A stretch of DNA of 64,000 nucleotides from NCBI RefSeq assembly GCF_030316885.1, contig NZ_JASZYQ010000001.1, positions 1,240,001 to 1,304,000 of the forward strand, written 5' to 3'. The notes beneath the pieces are model-generated. The model did no database searches. It had not been told where the DNA came from and saw only the letters and a list, made by a program, of their open reading frames with translations. Below are positions 9,200 to 18,300 of the stretch, in pieces; within the stretch, counting starts at the first letter, position 1; each line of letters starts with the position of its first letter. Position numbers and translations under genes: made by a program. The stretch is from Variovorax jilinensis. GTDB lineage: Bacteria; Pseudomonadota; Gammaproteobacteria; Burkholderiales; Burkholderiaceae_C.

Positions 9200-9599
9200 G
9201 CGTGTTCCATCGATGGGTGCGGCCGCTGCCGCCACCGCTGCCGGCGCGGTCAACGGAATCGGGCCGGCCGCGGCCTGGTCGCAGCCCGACATCGTGCTGC
9301 TGAGCGGCGTCTTCTGCGGCGCGCTCGTGTTCTTGCTGCGCAGCAGGGAGCCGTCGCGGCTCAAGAAGGCGGTGTATTTCGGGGTGTCGCTGGTCGGCGG
9401 CTACGCGCTCACGCCGCACCTCGGCGAGGCCGTGCCCTCGCTGCCGCTGTGGCTGGCCGCCTTCGTCTCGTCGGCGCTGCTGGTGGCGATCGCGATGGTG
9501 GTGCTCGACTGGGCCGAGGCCAGCGTGCCGCAGATCCTGAGTCGCCTGGTGGAGCGTGTTCTCGGGGGTGGAGGTGAAAGTGGAAGTGAAAAGAAATGA
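9192..9599 (+). CDS. Putative holin
   Basis: A 135-residue protein starting at TTG 9192, overlapping the previous gene. It has three hydrophobic stretches: about residues 33-50 (DIVLLSGVFCGALVFLL), 60-78 and 85-106. The C-terminus is charged and ends GSEKK. It starts the block holin, second membrane protein, muralytic enzyme, Rz, Rz1, in which successive genes overlap by 4-8 nt. It would make pores that trigger lysis. Holins are too diverse for a firm family call. Confidence 0.6.
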   Translation: MPERVPSMGAAAAATAAGAVNGIGPAAAWSQPDIVLLSGVFCGALVFLLRSREPSRLKKAVYFGVSLVGGYALTPHLGEAVPSLPLWLAAFVSSALLVAIAMVVLDWAEASVPQILSRLVERVLGGGGESGSEKK

Positions 9600-9943
9600 C
9601 TGAGCTGTTGGTGTACTTCGGGGCCCGCGGCCCGCTCGACCTGGTGCTGCTGCTGGCAAACGGTCTCATCGCCGGAGGAATCTTCCTGCTGCTGGTGCTG
9701 GCCCACCCGGATGCCGACGACGCCTTCGCGGCGCAGGGGCGCATCGCGCGCTATGTGCTGGCGGCGGTGTACGGCGTCGTGGCGTTGCGCGTGCTGGGCG
9801 GCTGGTACTACACGCCGGTCGAGCCCACCGAGGTCGCGGTCAACGCGCTCGTGCTCTGGCAGGTGTGGCTGGTGCGTGGCGACATCTCGGTGCTGATTCG
9901 TGCAATCCGCGCCCTGCAGGCACGTCTGGGCGCGCGCAAATGA
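9596..9943 (+). CDS. Small lysis-cassette membrane protein (second holin or antiholin)
   Basis: A 115-residue protein with hydrophobic segments at about residues 17-37 (LVLLLANGLIAGGIFLLLVL), 54-70 and 80-95, and a basic C-terminus (RALQARLGARK). The start overlaps the upstream stop (ATGA at 9596-9599) and its own stop overlaps the muralytic gene start. Two adjacent small membrane proteins before the lysin are common; one is usually the holin and the other a modulator. Confidence 0.55.
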   Translation: MTELLVYFGARGPLDLVLLLANGLIAGGIFLLLVLAHPDADDAFAAQGRIARYVLAAVYGVVALRVLGGWYYTPVEPTEVAVNALVLWQVWLVRGDISVLIRAIRALQARLGARK

Positions 9944-10446
9944 TGGCGCTGCGTTCGGTCCTGGCCGAGATCCTCGAGCCCGCGGCCAGGCTGCTGCCCG
10001 CGCGCATGGACAGCACCGCGGCGCGCGTGATGCTGCTGGCGATCGGCCAGCAGGAGAGCCGCTTCGAGTTTCGCCGCCAGTTGGGTAACGGTCCCGCGCG
10101 CGGCCTCTGGCAGTTCGAGCGCGGCACACGGGCGAGCCGGGGCGGTGTGTGGGGCGTGTTCCTGCACGAGCAGAGCCGCGGCTACCTGGAGGTGCTGTGC
10201 CGGGCGCGGCGCGTGAATTTCGAACCCGACGCGATCTGGTCGGCGCTCGAGCGCGACGACATCCTCGCGGCCTGCGTCGCCAGGCTGCTGCTGTGGACGG
10301 ATCCGAAGCCGCTACCGTCGATCGACGACGTGGCCGGTGCATGGGATCTGTATGCCGTGCGAACCTGGCGACCCGGCAAGCCGCATCCGCAGACCTGGGC
10401 CGGCTACCACCTGGCGAGTCGTGGGGCGCTGGGGGTCTTGGCATGA
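9940..10446 (+). CDS. Phage muralytic enzyme (lysozyme/transglycosylase-like endolysin)
   Basis: A 168-residue protein without a signal peptide. The motif IGQQESRF followed by GPARGLWQFE matches the soluble lytic transglycosylase/lysozyme fold, with the Glu of QQES as likely catalytic acid and GLWQFE as the second conserved block. It would cleave peptidoglycan once the holin opens the inner membrane. The start ATG overlaps the previous stop (ATGA at 9940-9943), and its stop region overlaps Rz. Confidence 0.75.
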   Translation: MMALRSVLAEILEPAARLLPARMDSTAARVMLLAIGQQESRFEFRRQLGNGPARGLWQFERGTRASRGGVWGVFLHEQSRGYLEVLCRARRVNFEPDAIWSALERDDILAACVARLLLWTDPKPLPSIDDVAGAWDLYAVRTWRPGKPHPQTWAGYHLASRGALGVLA

Positions 10447-10802
10447 GCCCGGCACTGGTTGCCGTGGCGAGTGCGCTGGTGCTGAGCCTCGCGGGCAATG
10501 CGGTCCTTGGCTGGGCATGGCTCGGCACGCGCGATGCGCTTGTCCAGGCCGTCAGCGATCGCGATCTGGCCCGGTCGTCGGCCTCGGCCTGCAGTGACGC
10601 GACCGACGATCTGCGCAAGCTCGCCGATCGGCGCGCGGCTGTCGCGAAGAAGGCCCAGGCCATCGCCCGCAGCCAGGCTGCCGCGCACGAGCAGCTCGCG
10701 CAAACGATTCTCTCGACCCCGGCGGCGCTGACCGGCGACGACTGCGGCAGCGCGCGTGTGCGCGTCGACCGCTGGTTGATCGAGCGAGGAGTGGCGCGAT
10801 GA
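10443..10802 (+). CDS. i-spanin (Rz-like)
   Basis: A 119-residue protein with one N-terminal membrane anchor (about residues 5-27) and a long periplasmic alpha-helical region rich in Ala, Lys and Asp, the usual shape of Rz. It pairs with the lipoprotein encoded next to join inner and outer membranes in the last step of lysis. It overlaps the muralytic gene by 4 nt, and its stop overlaps the start of the Rz1-like gene. Confidence 0.75.
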   Translation: MSPALVAVASALVLSLAGNAVLGWAWLGTRDALVQAVSDRDLARSSASACSDATDDLRKLADRRAAVAKKAQAIARSQAAAHEQLAQTILSTPAALTGDDCGSARVRVDRWLIERGVAR

Positions 10803-11092
10803 GGCGTCGCAGTGGCCTGCTGGCCTCGATGGCGATCGCCTGGCTCGTGGCGATGGTCGCGGTCTCGGGCTGCGTCACCACCAGCGGCGCTGTCGTGAAG
10901 ATTCCGGTGCCCGTGGAGTGCCGCGTGCAGACGCCATCGCGTCCCGCCATGCCGACCGAATTGCTGGTGCCGGGTCTTGCCCTCGACCGCTTCGCGGCAA
11001 GCGCCCTGGCCGAGATCGAGATCCGCGAAGGCTACGAGCTCGAGCTGCGCGCCGTGGTCGATGCCTGCACGGCGCCGGTCGCACCTTCATAG
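10799..11092 (+). CDS. o-spanin lipoprotein (Rz1-like)
   Basis: A 97-residue protein starting MRRRSGLLAS, with a hydrophobic segment and lipobox VSGC (Cys about residue 25), so it should be a lipidated outer-membrane protein. The mature part has Pro-containing stretches (KIPVPVEC, TPSRPAMPTE). It overlaps Rz by ATGA. This separated, slightly overlapping Rz/Rz1 layout is common. It ends the lysis cassette; 140 nt without a recognisable gene follow. Confidence 0.75.
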   Translation: MRRRSGLLASMAIAWLVAMVAVSGCVTTSGAVVKIPVPVECRVQTPSRPAMPTELLVPGLALDRFAASALAEIEIREGYELELRAVVDACTAPVAPS

Positions 11093-11232
11093 AAAAAAAG
11101 AACAGGGCGACTCGCCTCGGTGTTGGACCACCTTGTTGAGCCACCGAACACACAGTACGCGCCTGTGAGCCCAGCCAAGGCCCTGTCCACCTCTAGAGGC
11201 GGGGCGAGTTTAAACGCAGTCTGGAACACCTC

Positions 11233-12021
11233 ATGGCAATCCCAATCGTCCCCTGGCTCGGTGGCAAGCGCCGCTTGGCCGACACCATCATTCCGCGCTT
11301 CCCGGCGCATACCTGCTACGTCGAGGTCTTCGCGGGCGGCGCCGCGCTCTACTTCCTGCGGCCGGCCGCCGAAGTCGAGGTCATCAACGACGTCAACGGC
11401 GAGCTGGTCAACCTCTACCGCGTGGTGCAGAACCACCTCGAGGAGTTCGTGCGCCAGTTCAAGTGGGCGCTGTCGAGCCGCGAGGTCTTCAAGTGGCTGC
11501 AGGACACGCCGCCCTCCACGCTCACCGACATCCAGCGCGCGGCGCGCTTCTTCTATCTGCAGCACCATGCTTTCGGCGGCAAGGTCTCAGGGCAGACCTG
11601 GGGCACCGCAACCACGGCGCCGCCGGTGAACCTGCTGCGGCTCGAGGAGCAACTGAGCGCCGCGCACCTTCGCCTGGCCGGCACGCACATCGAGCGGCTC
11701 GACTGGCGCGAGTGCATGCGCCGCTACGACCGGCCGCACACGCTGTTCTACCTGGATCCGCCGTACTGGCAGACCGAGGGCTACGGCGTTCCGTTCGCGT
11801 GGGAGCAGTACGAAGCGATGGCCGAAACGCTGAAGGGGCTGCAGGGCAAGGCGATCCTGAGCATCAACGATCACCCGGACGTGCGGGCCTGCTTCGAGGG
11901 GCTGCACATGGAGTCGCTGGACATCACGTACCAGGTCGGGGGAGGGCACCGGGGCGCGGAGCGCAAGGAACTGCTGATCTTCAGCTGGGATGTGGTGGCT
12001 GAGCCGGCAGGGTTGTTCTAG
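11233..12021 (+). CDS. Orphan DNA adenine methyltransferase (D12 class)
   Basis: A 262-residue protein with PWLGGKRRL near the N-terminus, the AdoMet-binding motif FAGGAALYF (about residues 33-41) and catalytic motif DPPYW (about 176-180), in the order of D12/Dam enzymes that make N6-methyladenine. No cognate restriction enzyme lies beside it. In a prophage it probably protects phage DNA from host restriction or adjusts packaging or expression. The recognition site cannot be read from sequence. Confidence 0.85.
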   Translation: MAIPIVPWLGGKRRLADTIIPRFPAHTCYVEVFAGGAALYFLRPAAEVEVINDVNGELVNLYRVVQNHLEEFVRQFKWALSSREVFKWLQDTPPSTLTDIQRAARFFYLQHHAFGGKVSGQTWGTATTAPPVNLLRLEEQLSAAHLRLAGTHIERLDWRECMRRYDRPHTLFYLDPPYWQTEGYGVPFAWEQYEAMAETLKGLQGKAILSINDHPDVRACFEGLHMESLDITYQVGGGHRGAERKELLIFSWDVVAEPAGLF

Positions 12022-12147
12022 ACGCCTGGAACGGTGGTCCAGTTGTGCAGGCCATCACGGTTTCTCTGCTTTGGGGTGGCGGTCGAGGGGCACTCTGGCC
12101 GCATACCCGTCGCATACTCGCCGCGCAACAAATCAAACGGAGTGAGG

Positions 12148-12648
12148 ATGAAAGGATTCGGGCCAGTGCTGTTCTTCATGGCGCTTGTCTTAGGCGCGGT
12201 GCTTCTTGGCGCGACTCGCCGGCCGCGCAAACAAGCGCCTTTAGAACTCCCGAGGGCCACATCGCCGCTTACGCGGCATGAGCAGGCGATGTACTTCCGT
12301 CTGCAAGGTGCGCTGCCCGGACTCGTCGTGCTCTCGCAGGTGTCGTTCAGTGCCTTGCTCACTGCCAGATCGATGGCCGCCCGCAGTACGTTCAATCGAA
12401 AGCGAGCTGACTTCGTCGTTTGCGAGAGGTCGTTCAAGGTCGTTGCGATCGTCGAGTTGGACGACGGCAGTCATGATGGCAACGAGGGCCGCGATGGGAA
12501 GCGCGATGCGCTGCTCGAGAAGGCGGGGTATCGAGTGTTGAGGTACCGGGGAATCCCGGACATTGATCGAGTGCAGGCGGATTTTGCGCCGCCGCCGCTG
12601 CCGTCCGCTTTGGGTGAAGACGAAGAAGGCAGGATCGATCCCACATAG
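12148..12648 (+). CDS. DUF2726 protein with N-terminal membrane anchor
   Basis: A 166-residue protein. Start at ATG 12148 after ggagtgagg. Residues 5-22 form a membrane segment. The rest matches the DUF2726 pattern: RHEQAMYFRLQGALPG, then NRKRADFVVCER and VVAIVELDDGSH, then LEKAGYRVLRYRGIPD. The DFVV...VAIVELDD layout resembles the core of PD-(D/E)xK nucleases, so a DNA-cleaving or DNA-binding role is possible but unproven. It opens the AT-richer cargo block after the methylase. Confidence 0.7.
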   Translation: MKGFGPVLFFMALVLGAVLLGATRRPRKQAPLELPRATSPLTRHEQAMYFRLQGALPGLVVLSQVSFSALLTARSMAARSTFNRKRADFVVCERSFKVVAIVELDDGSHDGNEGRDGKRDALLEKAGYRVLRYRGIPDIDRVQADFAPPPLPSALGEDEEGRIDPT

Positions 12649-12696
12649 GCGCAACAGGTGATACTTCTAGAGGGGCCCCCGGGCTAAGAGGAAGCA

Positions 12697-13926
12697 ATGA
12701 CAGAAGAAACGAAGCAAGAGTCAATTGGAGCTCCCAACGAGCCGCTGTTTGATCTAGACCTTGGTGCGAATGGTGGGCGGTTCGCTCCGACATCGATCGA
12801 GGAGATGGAGAGGTGGGTCGAGACGGAGTATCAAGCATGGGTGTGGGTACTGGGCACGCCTGGTGTGGATCACAGGTCGGTCTTGGACTATGCGTACCAG
12901 CCCATCAATGAGGCGCTCCACTTTGCTCGCCAATCAAGAACTTACGCGGCTCAATCAAACGACCAAGCTGCACGCGAGCAGATTTCCCAAGTCTCAGAGC
13001 GCATTCGGGAGGCATTTCAGGCCCGCACATTTCCGCATAGCACGTCATCACTTGGACAGCGCGTACTCGAACTTAGCGCGGAAGACCAAATTGCTGGAGT
13101 CGCGTACTTGTATGCGCAGCTTCCCCCGGTGCCTGGACAGGTTCATAGATTCGATGCTAGAGACCTGGCCGGATGGCGAGGGCTTGTCACTGGGTTGGCA
13201 GAGCGGTATGAATTCGCGTCAAATCATGAACCCGCCATCAGGGCGCAACGCAACGCGCTGGAGTTGCTCCACGAGCGCGCTGAGACGCTCATTGGAGAGA
13301 AGCGCATCACTCTGGATGGTCTTCACCGGAGCTACGAATTCAGTTCCCGAAGTATCGCTGACGCGATGAGCGATCAAGAGAGCAGATTCTCAGCGCTCTT
13401 GAGTTCGTCGGATGAAGCATACAGATCGGCTTTGGCTGATCATCACGAAAAGATGGAGTCCACGCAGAAAGCTTTCCGCGAGGGAATGGCGTTGAGGGCG
13501 CCAGTGGAGTATTGGAAGACGAAGGCAAGGACTCACGCCGAAAAGGCGGAAGAGCTACTTAAGGCGTCGTTCATTGCAATGGGACTACTTGCGGTCGTGC
13601 TCTGCCTTGCCGCGTGGTGGACTCTGGCTGGCACGTCTGACTTTCGAAAGTTCGCCGTGATGATTCTTCTGGGAACCTTGGGCATCTGGGCCATACGGCT
13701 CATCGTACGAATGTTTCTCAGCAACTCGCACTTGGCGACCGATGCCGAGGAACGTGTGACGATGGTTCAGACCTACTTGTCGCTGCTCGAAGAAGGGAAA
13801 ATGGAGTCAGGCGACGATCGCAAGCTCATTCTGGCGCCACTTTTTCGACCAGCGTCGGACGGTCTAGTGAAAGATGAGGGCTTGCCGCATCCGATTCTTG
13901 AGTTGCTGACTCGACAGGGAAAATAG
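12697..13926 (+). CDS. DUF6161-like membrane protein, prophage cargo
   Basis: A 409-residue protein with a good ribosome binding site (aagaggaagca) before ATG. The N-terminal 250 residues are soluble and helical. Two membrane segments lie at about residues 285-306 (FIAMGLLAVVLCLAAWW) and 316-336 (FAVMILLGTLGIWAIRLIV). A conserved tail with SNSHLATDAEERVTMVQTYL and FRPASDGLVKDEG follows. The C-terminal half fits my recollection of DUF6161. The function is unknown. Position at the distal end of a prophage and base composition unlike its neighbours suggest a transferred moron, possibly in superinfection exclusion. Confidence 0.6.
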   Translation: MTEETKQESIGAPNEPLFDLDLGANGGRFAPTSIEEMERWVETEYQAWVWVLGTPGVDHRSVLDYAYQPINEALHFARQSRTYAAQSNDQAAREQISQVSERIREAFQARTFPHSTSSLGQRVLELSAEDQIAGVAYLYAQLPPVPGQVHRFDARDLAGWRGLVTGLAERYEFASNHEPAIRAQRNALELLHERAETLIGEKRITLDGLHRSYEFSSRSIADAMSDQESRFSALLSSSDEAYRSALADHHEKMESTQKAFREGMALRAPVEYWKTKARTHAEKAEELLKASFIAMGLLAVVLCLAAWWTLAGTSDFRKFAVMILLGTLGIWAIRLIVRMFLSNSHLATDAEERVTMVQTYLSLLEEGKMESGDDRKLILAPLFRPASDGLVKDEGLPHPILELLTRQGK

Positions 13927-13966
13927 TGCTCGAGGGCCGTGGTGGAGTGTGCTTCGCGTATAGGAC

Positions 13967-14200
13967 ATGAATCCATCGAACTTAAGTGGCAAGACCGCCG
14001 CCGAGATCATCTTCTTCGCGGTTTTCGCGGCACTGTTCTTGCTCTTGTGGGCTGGCGCTTGGGCGTTGAAGCGCATGCTTCCTCATCAGCATCCGCTAAG
14101 AGCAAAATTGACAGGCAAGGCAGTTGTGCGCTGCGCACAAGTTGGCGCACTTGCATTGATCGCGGCTTACATCGCTGTGGCGCTTTACCAATCCTCCTAA
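13967..14200 (+). CDS. Small two-pass membrane protein
   Basis: A 77-residue protein with two hydrophobic helices: about residues 13-34 (IIFFAVFAALFLLLWAGAWAL) and 58-73. A basic loop containing RAKLTGKAVVR lies between. I do not recognise a family. It lies 40 nt after the DUF6161-like gene on the same strand and may be cotranscribed with it. About 120 nt without a recognisable gene separate it from the next gene. Confidence 0.5.
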   Translation: MNPSNLSGKTAAEIIFFAVFAALFLLLWAGAWALKRMLPHQHPLRAKLTGKAVVRCAQVGALALIAAYIAVALYQSS

Positions 14201-14320
14201 GGCTCCTGAACGGCTACTCTCGGGAAAGATAGATGTCGACTTCGCCCAGACAATAAGTCCAAAGCCGTCATGCAGTTTGCCGTCTGTAAACGGGCTGCAC
14301 TCGCTACACTCAAGTCTTAA

Positions 14321-15106
14321 ATGCGCCTCCCTACAATCACACTTGCAATCTTTGGGCTGATAGTTGTGCTCGTTACTGGCTTCTGGCCGGTTGTCGTGTC
14401 GCACACCTTCAACGAGCAGACTTGGGGACTTTACTCTCGAGAGTTCTTTGAGAACGTGCTTGTGGAAGCACATGGCGCTCTGATCGATCTCTTTGTAATC
14501 GGCGTAGTGCTATTCTGGTTCGAGAGGAGGCGCGATGCGGCCAATACGATCAAGTCGCATATGCATACTCTTGCGGATCTTCGTTTCTACCGAGGACCTG
14601 ATGCGTCATACCGCATTCTGGGTCAACTGAAGCGGCTGGTTGAACTCGGAGTTCAATCCTTTCAACTTCCTGAAGCCATTTTGAATGAGGTTGAAATCTC
14701 CGACGTATCTTTGAAAGACTCCAACCTTCGCGCCGTCAATTTTGCGAATACAACCCTGCTTCGCGTAACACTCGAAAACTGTCAGTGCGAAGCTGCAATC
14801 TTCGCTGGCGCCCGTTTTCGTCATGTCGTATTGAGCAACGTCAATCTTCGGAGAGCCAAGTTCCAGGGTGCACAACTAAATGGCTGCAACTTCTCTGGCT
14901 GTGAACTTCAGATGGCGGACTTTACGAACGCGGACCTGCGTAGCGCAATTTTTCGCGACGTCGATTGTCGAGGAGTAAAGTTTAAGAACGCAGACCTGAG
15001 AAGTGCAAACTTTATCGGCGCGAAAAATCTGGACCCTGAGGCGCTGAAGGAAGCGAAGAACTTCAAATATGTGAAGGATAAACACCACCACGCTATTTGG
15101 AAATAA
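14321..15106 (+). CDS. Membrane-anchored pentapeptide-repeat protein
   Basis: A 261-residue protein with two N-terminal membrane segments (about residues 5-27 and 52-70), then a helical linker, then pentapeptide repeats from about residue 130 (NLRAVNF, NLRRAKFQGAQLNGCNF, DFTNADLRSAIF, KFKNADLRSANF). The A(D/N)LxX repeats form a right-handed quadrilateral beta helix. Such proteins include DNA mimics and unexplained membrane proteins. It is the last phage-side gene and clearly AT-richer than the host DNA that follows. Confidence 0.75.
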   Translation: MRLPTITLAIFGLIVVLVTGFWPVVVSHTFNEQTWGLYSREFFENVLVEAHGALIDLFVIGVVLFWFERRRDAANTIKSHMHTLADLRFYRGPDASYRILGQLKRLVELGVQSFQLPEAILNEVEISDVSLKDSNLRAVNFANTTLLRVTLENCQCEAAIFAGARFRHVVLSNVNLRRAKFQGAQLNGCNFSGCELQMADFTNADLRSAIFRDVDCRGVKFKNADLRSANFIGAKNLDPEALKEAKNFKYVKDKHHHAIWK

Positions 15107-15200
15107 CGGCAGGGGAATCGAACCACCCGTCCAGATAGTCCTTGCGGCCTACCCGTTTCATCTAGGAGCTGCCCCCCATCAACAGCGCCAGCCCGTTGAC
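15104..15200 (-). other. tRNA/tmRNA-like relic, possible prophage attachment end
   Basis: On the minus strand the stretch contains GGTTCGATTCC inside GGGTGGTTCGATTCCCC, the classic T-loop context, immediately after the last phage gene. Upstream of it an internal hairpin with a GCAA loop (CC-GCAA-GG) can form. I cannot fold a full cloverleaf and there is no CCA end. It may be a remnant of the tRNA or tmRNA gene used as attB. The rest of 15107-15352 holds no recognisable gene. Confidence 0.35.
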
Positions 15201-15352
15201 TTACGAATATAGCACTGGACGCCCTGTCAGTAACCTGTCGCCCACTTGAAGTGCGCCGGCGATACATAGATTGAACGACCGCATCAATCTACCGCCATCG
15301 AAAAATTTTGGCCGATTGCCGGCTTTGCGCGAAAGGCAACGGCAGACCGCGT

Positions 15353-18300
15353 CTACCTGAAATCCCGACTCGACACCCGCAGTTCCCCCAACAGCGGCGT
15401 GTGGTCCCATAGCTCTCCAGCTACCAGCGAGCACACCCCTTTCTCGCTCTGCCAGGTCCCCTGAACCGTCAGCAGCCGCGACTGCCGCAGCTGAGCCCGC
15501 TGCGCCTGCGCCAGCTTCGGCCACACGATGATGTTCACCGTCCCGGTCTCGTCCTCGAGCGTCGCGAAGATCACCCCCTTCGAGGTGCTCGGCTGCTGCC
15601 GATGCGTGACGATGCCGCTGGCCATGACCCGATCGCGATCGCGCGCCTGCGTGCGCAGATCCTCTGCGGTGCGAATCCCGAGTTCGGCCAGGCGAGGGCG
15701 AATCAGCGCGAGCGGATGCCTCCGCAGACTGAGCCCCATCGAGGCGTAGTCATCCGCGACCTCGGCGCCTTCAGACGGCTCGGGGAAGGCGAACGGATCC
15801 TCGACCGTGCGCGCCTCCCGCAGCATCTCGGTCGGCCGCGTGTCTACGCCCGCCGCGTCCCACACGGCATCGGGCCGCCGACCCGCCAGCGTGAGCAGCG
15901 CATCGGCCGCTGACAGGCACTTGAGATCGTGTGCATCCAGCCCTGCGCGCTTGACCAGGTCCTCGACGCTCGCGAACGGCCCAGCTTGCCGCGCCGCCAC
16001 GATCCGCTCAGCCGCCTTCTCGCGCATACCCACGATGCGCGACATGCCCAGCCGCACCGCGCGCAGAGGCGTGGCGTAGGTGGCATCCCAGCGAGGCAGG
16101 GCCCTGGCTTGTGCCTCTTCCTCGAGCGTGCTCCCCCAGTCACTCACCGTCACGTCCACCGGCCGCACCACCACGCCATGCTCGCGCGCATCGCGCACCA
16201 GCTGCGCGGGCGCATAGAAGCCCATGGGCTGGCTGTTGAGCAGCGCCGCGAGGAACGCGTCGGGATGGTGCCGCTTCAAGTAGCACGACACGTACACCAG
16301 CAGCGCGAAGCTCGCCGCATGGCTCTCGGGGAAGCCATAGGAGCTGAAGCCTTCGACCTGTTTGGCGATCTGGCTTGCGAACTCCGGCGTGTAGCCCTTG
16401 GCCGTCATCCGGTCGACCAGGCGCTTCTGGTGGACATCGAGGCCGCCGCGCTTTCTCCAGGCACCCATCGCGCGGCGCAGTTGGTCGGCCTCGCCGGCGG
16501 TGAAGTCGGCCGCGGCCATGGCGATCTGCATCACCTGCTCCTGGAAGATCGGCACGCCCAGCGTGCGCTCGGTCGCCTGCTTGATCTCCTCGCTCGGGTA
16601 GGTCACGGCTTCTTCGCCCGCGCGGCGGCGCAGGTACGGGTGCACCATGCCGCCCTGAATCGGCCCGGGCCGCACGATCGCCACCTGGATCACCAGGTCG
16701 TAGAAGCGCCGCGGGCGCATGCGCGGCAGCATCGTCATCTGCGCGCGGCTCTCGATCTGGAACACGCCCACCGTGTCGGCCTTGCAGATCATGTCGTAGG
16801 TAGCAGGGTCTTCCGAGGGCACGTCCTGCATGCCGAAGGGCCTGCCCAGCTTGATCGCCACCAGGTCGAGCGCGCGATGGATCGCGGTGAGGATGCCGAG
16901 CGCGAGCACGTCGACCTTGATGAGCCCGAGCGCATCGAGGTCGTTCTTGTCCCACTGCACCACGCTGCGGTTCTCCATCGAGGCGTTCTCGACCGGCACC
17001 AGGCGGCTCAGCTTGTCGCGCGAGATGACGAAGCCGCCCGGGTGCTGGCTCAGGTGCCGCGGGAAGTCGCGGATCTCATTCGCCAGCATCAGCCAGAGCT
17101 TGACCATGCGGTCGGCCGGATCGATTTCGTTCTCGATCAGGCACGCCTCGCTGATCCACTGCTGCTCCGTGCCGTAGGCGGTCTTGGCGAGGCGGTCGAC
17201 TACCTTGAGCGTAAAGCCCAGCGCCTTGCCCACGTCGCGGATCGCCGACTTGCTGCGGTAGGCAATCACCACGCCTGTCAGCGCCGCGCGATCGCGCCCG
17301 TACTTGCGGTAGATGTACTGCATGACCTCTTCGCGGCGCTGGTGCTCGAAGTCGATGTCGATGTCCGGGGGTTCCTTGCGCTCCACGCTGATGAAGCGCT
17401 CGAACAGCACGTTCATTCGCTCGGGGTCCACCTCCGTCACGTAGAGGCAGTAGCAGATCGCCGAGTTGGCAGCCGATCCCCGGCCCTGGCACAAGATGCC
17501 GCGATCACGCGCCCAGCGCACGATGTCCTCGACCGTGAGGAAATAGGCCTCGTAGTCGAGCTGGCGGATGATGCCGAGCTCGTGCTCGATCTGCGCGCGC
17601 ACCTTGTCCGGGAGCAGGGCAGGGAAGCGCTTGGCCGCTCCGGCATACGTGAGCTTGCGAAGGTACGAGGGCGCGGTCTCGCCGGGCGGAACCAGCTCCT
17701 CGGGGTATTCGTAGCGCAGCTCCTCGAGGCTGAAGGTGCAGCGGCGCGCCACCTCGACCGTCTCGTAGAGGTAGCTCGCTGGGAACAGCTCCGCCAGGAT
17801 CGCGCGGCTACGCAGATACGCCTCGGCATTGGCCTCCAGCGCGAAGCCGCATTGCTGCACCGACCGGCCCACGCGCACGGCCGTCACCACGTCCTGCAGG
17901 CGCTTTCTGCTGCGCGTGTGCATGACCGGCGTGGAGCTGGCGACGATCGGCAGCTCGGTCATCTCCGACACCTGGTGGACCACATGCCAGCGGATGTCGT
18001 CGTCCAGGCCCATCGGCCACACAGTCACCAGCCAGGCCCGATCGCCGAACCAGGTCTTGAGCCACATCGCCTGGGCGAAGAGGCTCTCGACCGTGGCGTC
18101 GCGCTCGGGCAGCAGCAGCGCGAGGCAGCCTGGCAGGCCGGCCAGATGCGGCGCCTTGGCGGTCTTGCCCTCGAAGTCACCCACCTGGGCCAGGTAGGTG
18201 CCCTTGGCGGCGCGGCGGCGGGCGAGGGTGATCGCCTCGCAGAGGTTGCCGTAGCCGCGTCGGTCCTGCGCCAAGAAGATGAGGCGAACGAAGGGCTGTC

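Larger units (their letters stand above)
1..15110. mobile_element. Right part of a siphovirus-like prophage
   Basis: From the left edge the plus-strand genes follow the usual order of a long-tailed temperate phage: tail terminator, tail tube, frameshifted tail chaperones, tape measure, tail-tip and collar proteins, holins, muralytic enzyme, Rz/Rz1, then accessory genes. Most are separated by 4-nt overlaps or very short gaps. Head, packaging, replication, repressor and integrase genes must lie to the left of the window. The right end is placed near 15.1 kb, where phage cargo stops, a tRNA T-loop-like relic appears and the host-type dnaE2 begins. That boundary is inferred. The long tape measure, with no contractile sheath or baseplate gene seen, suggests a siphovirus. 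Confidence 0.85.
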
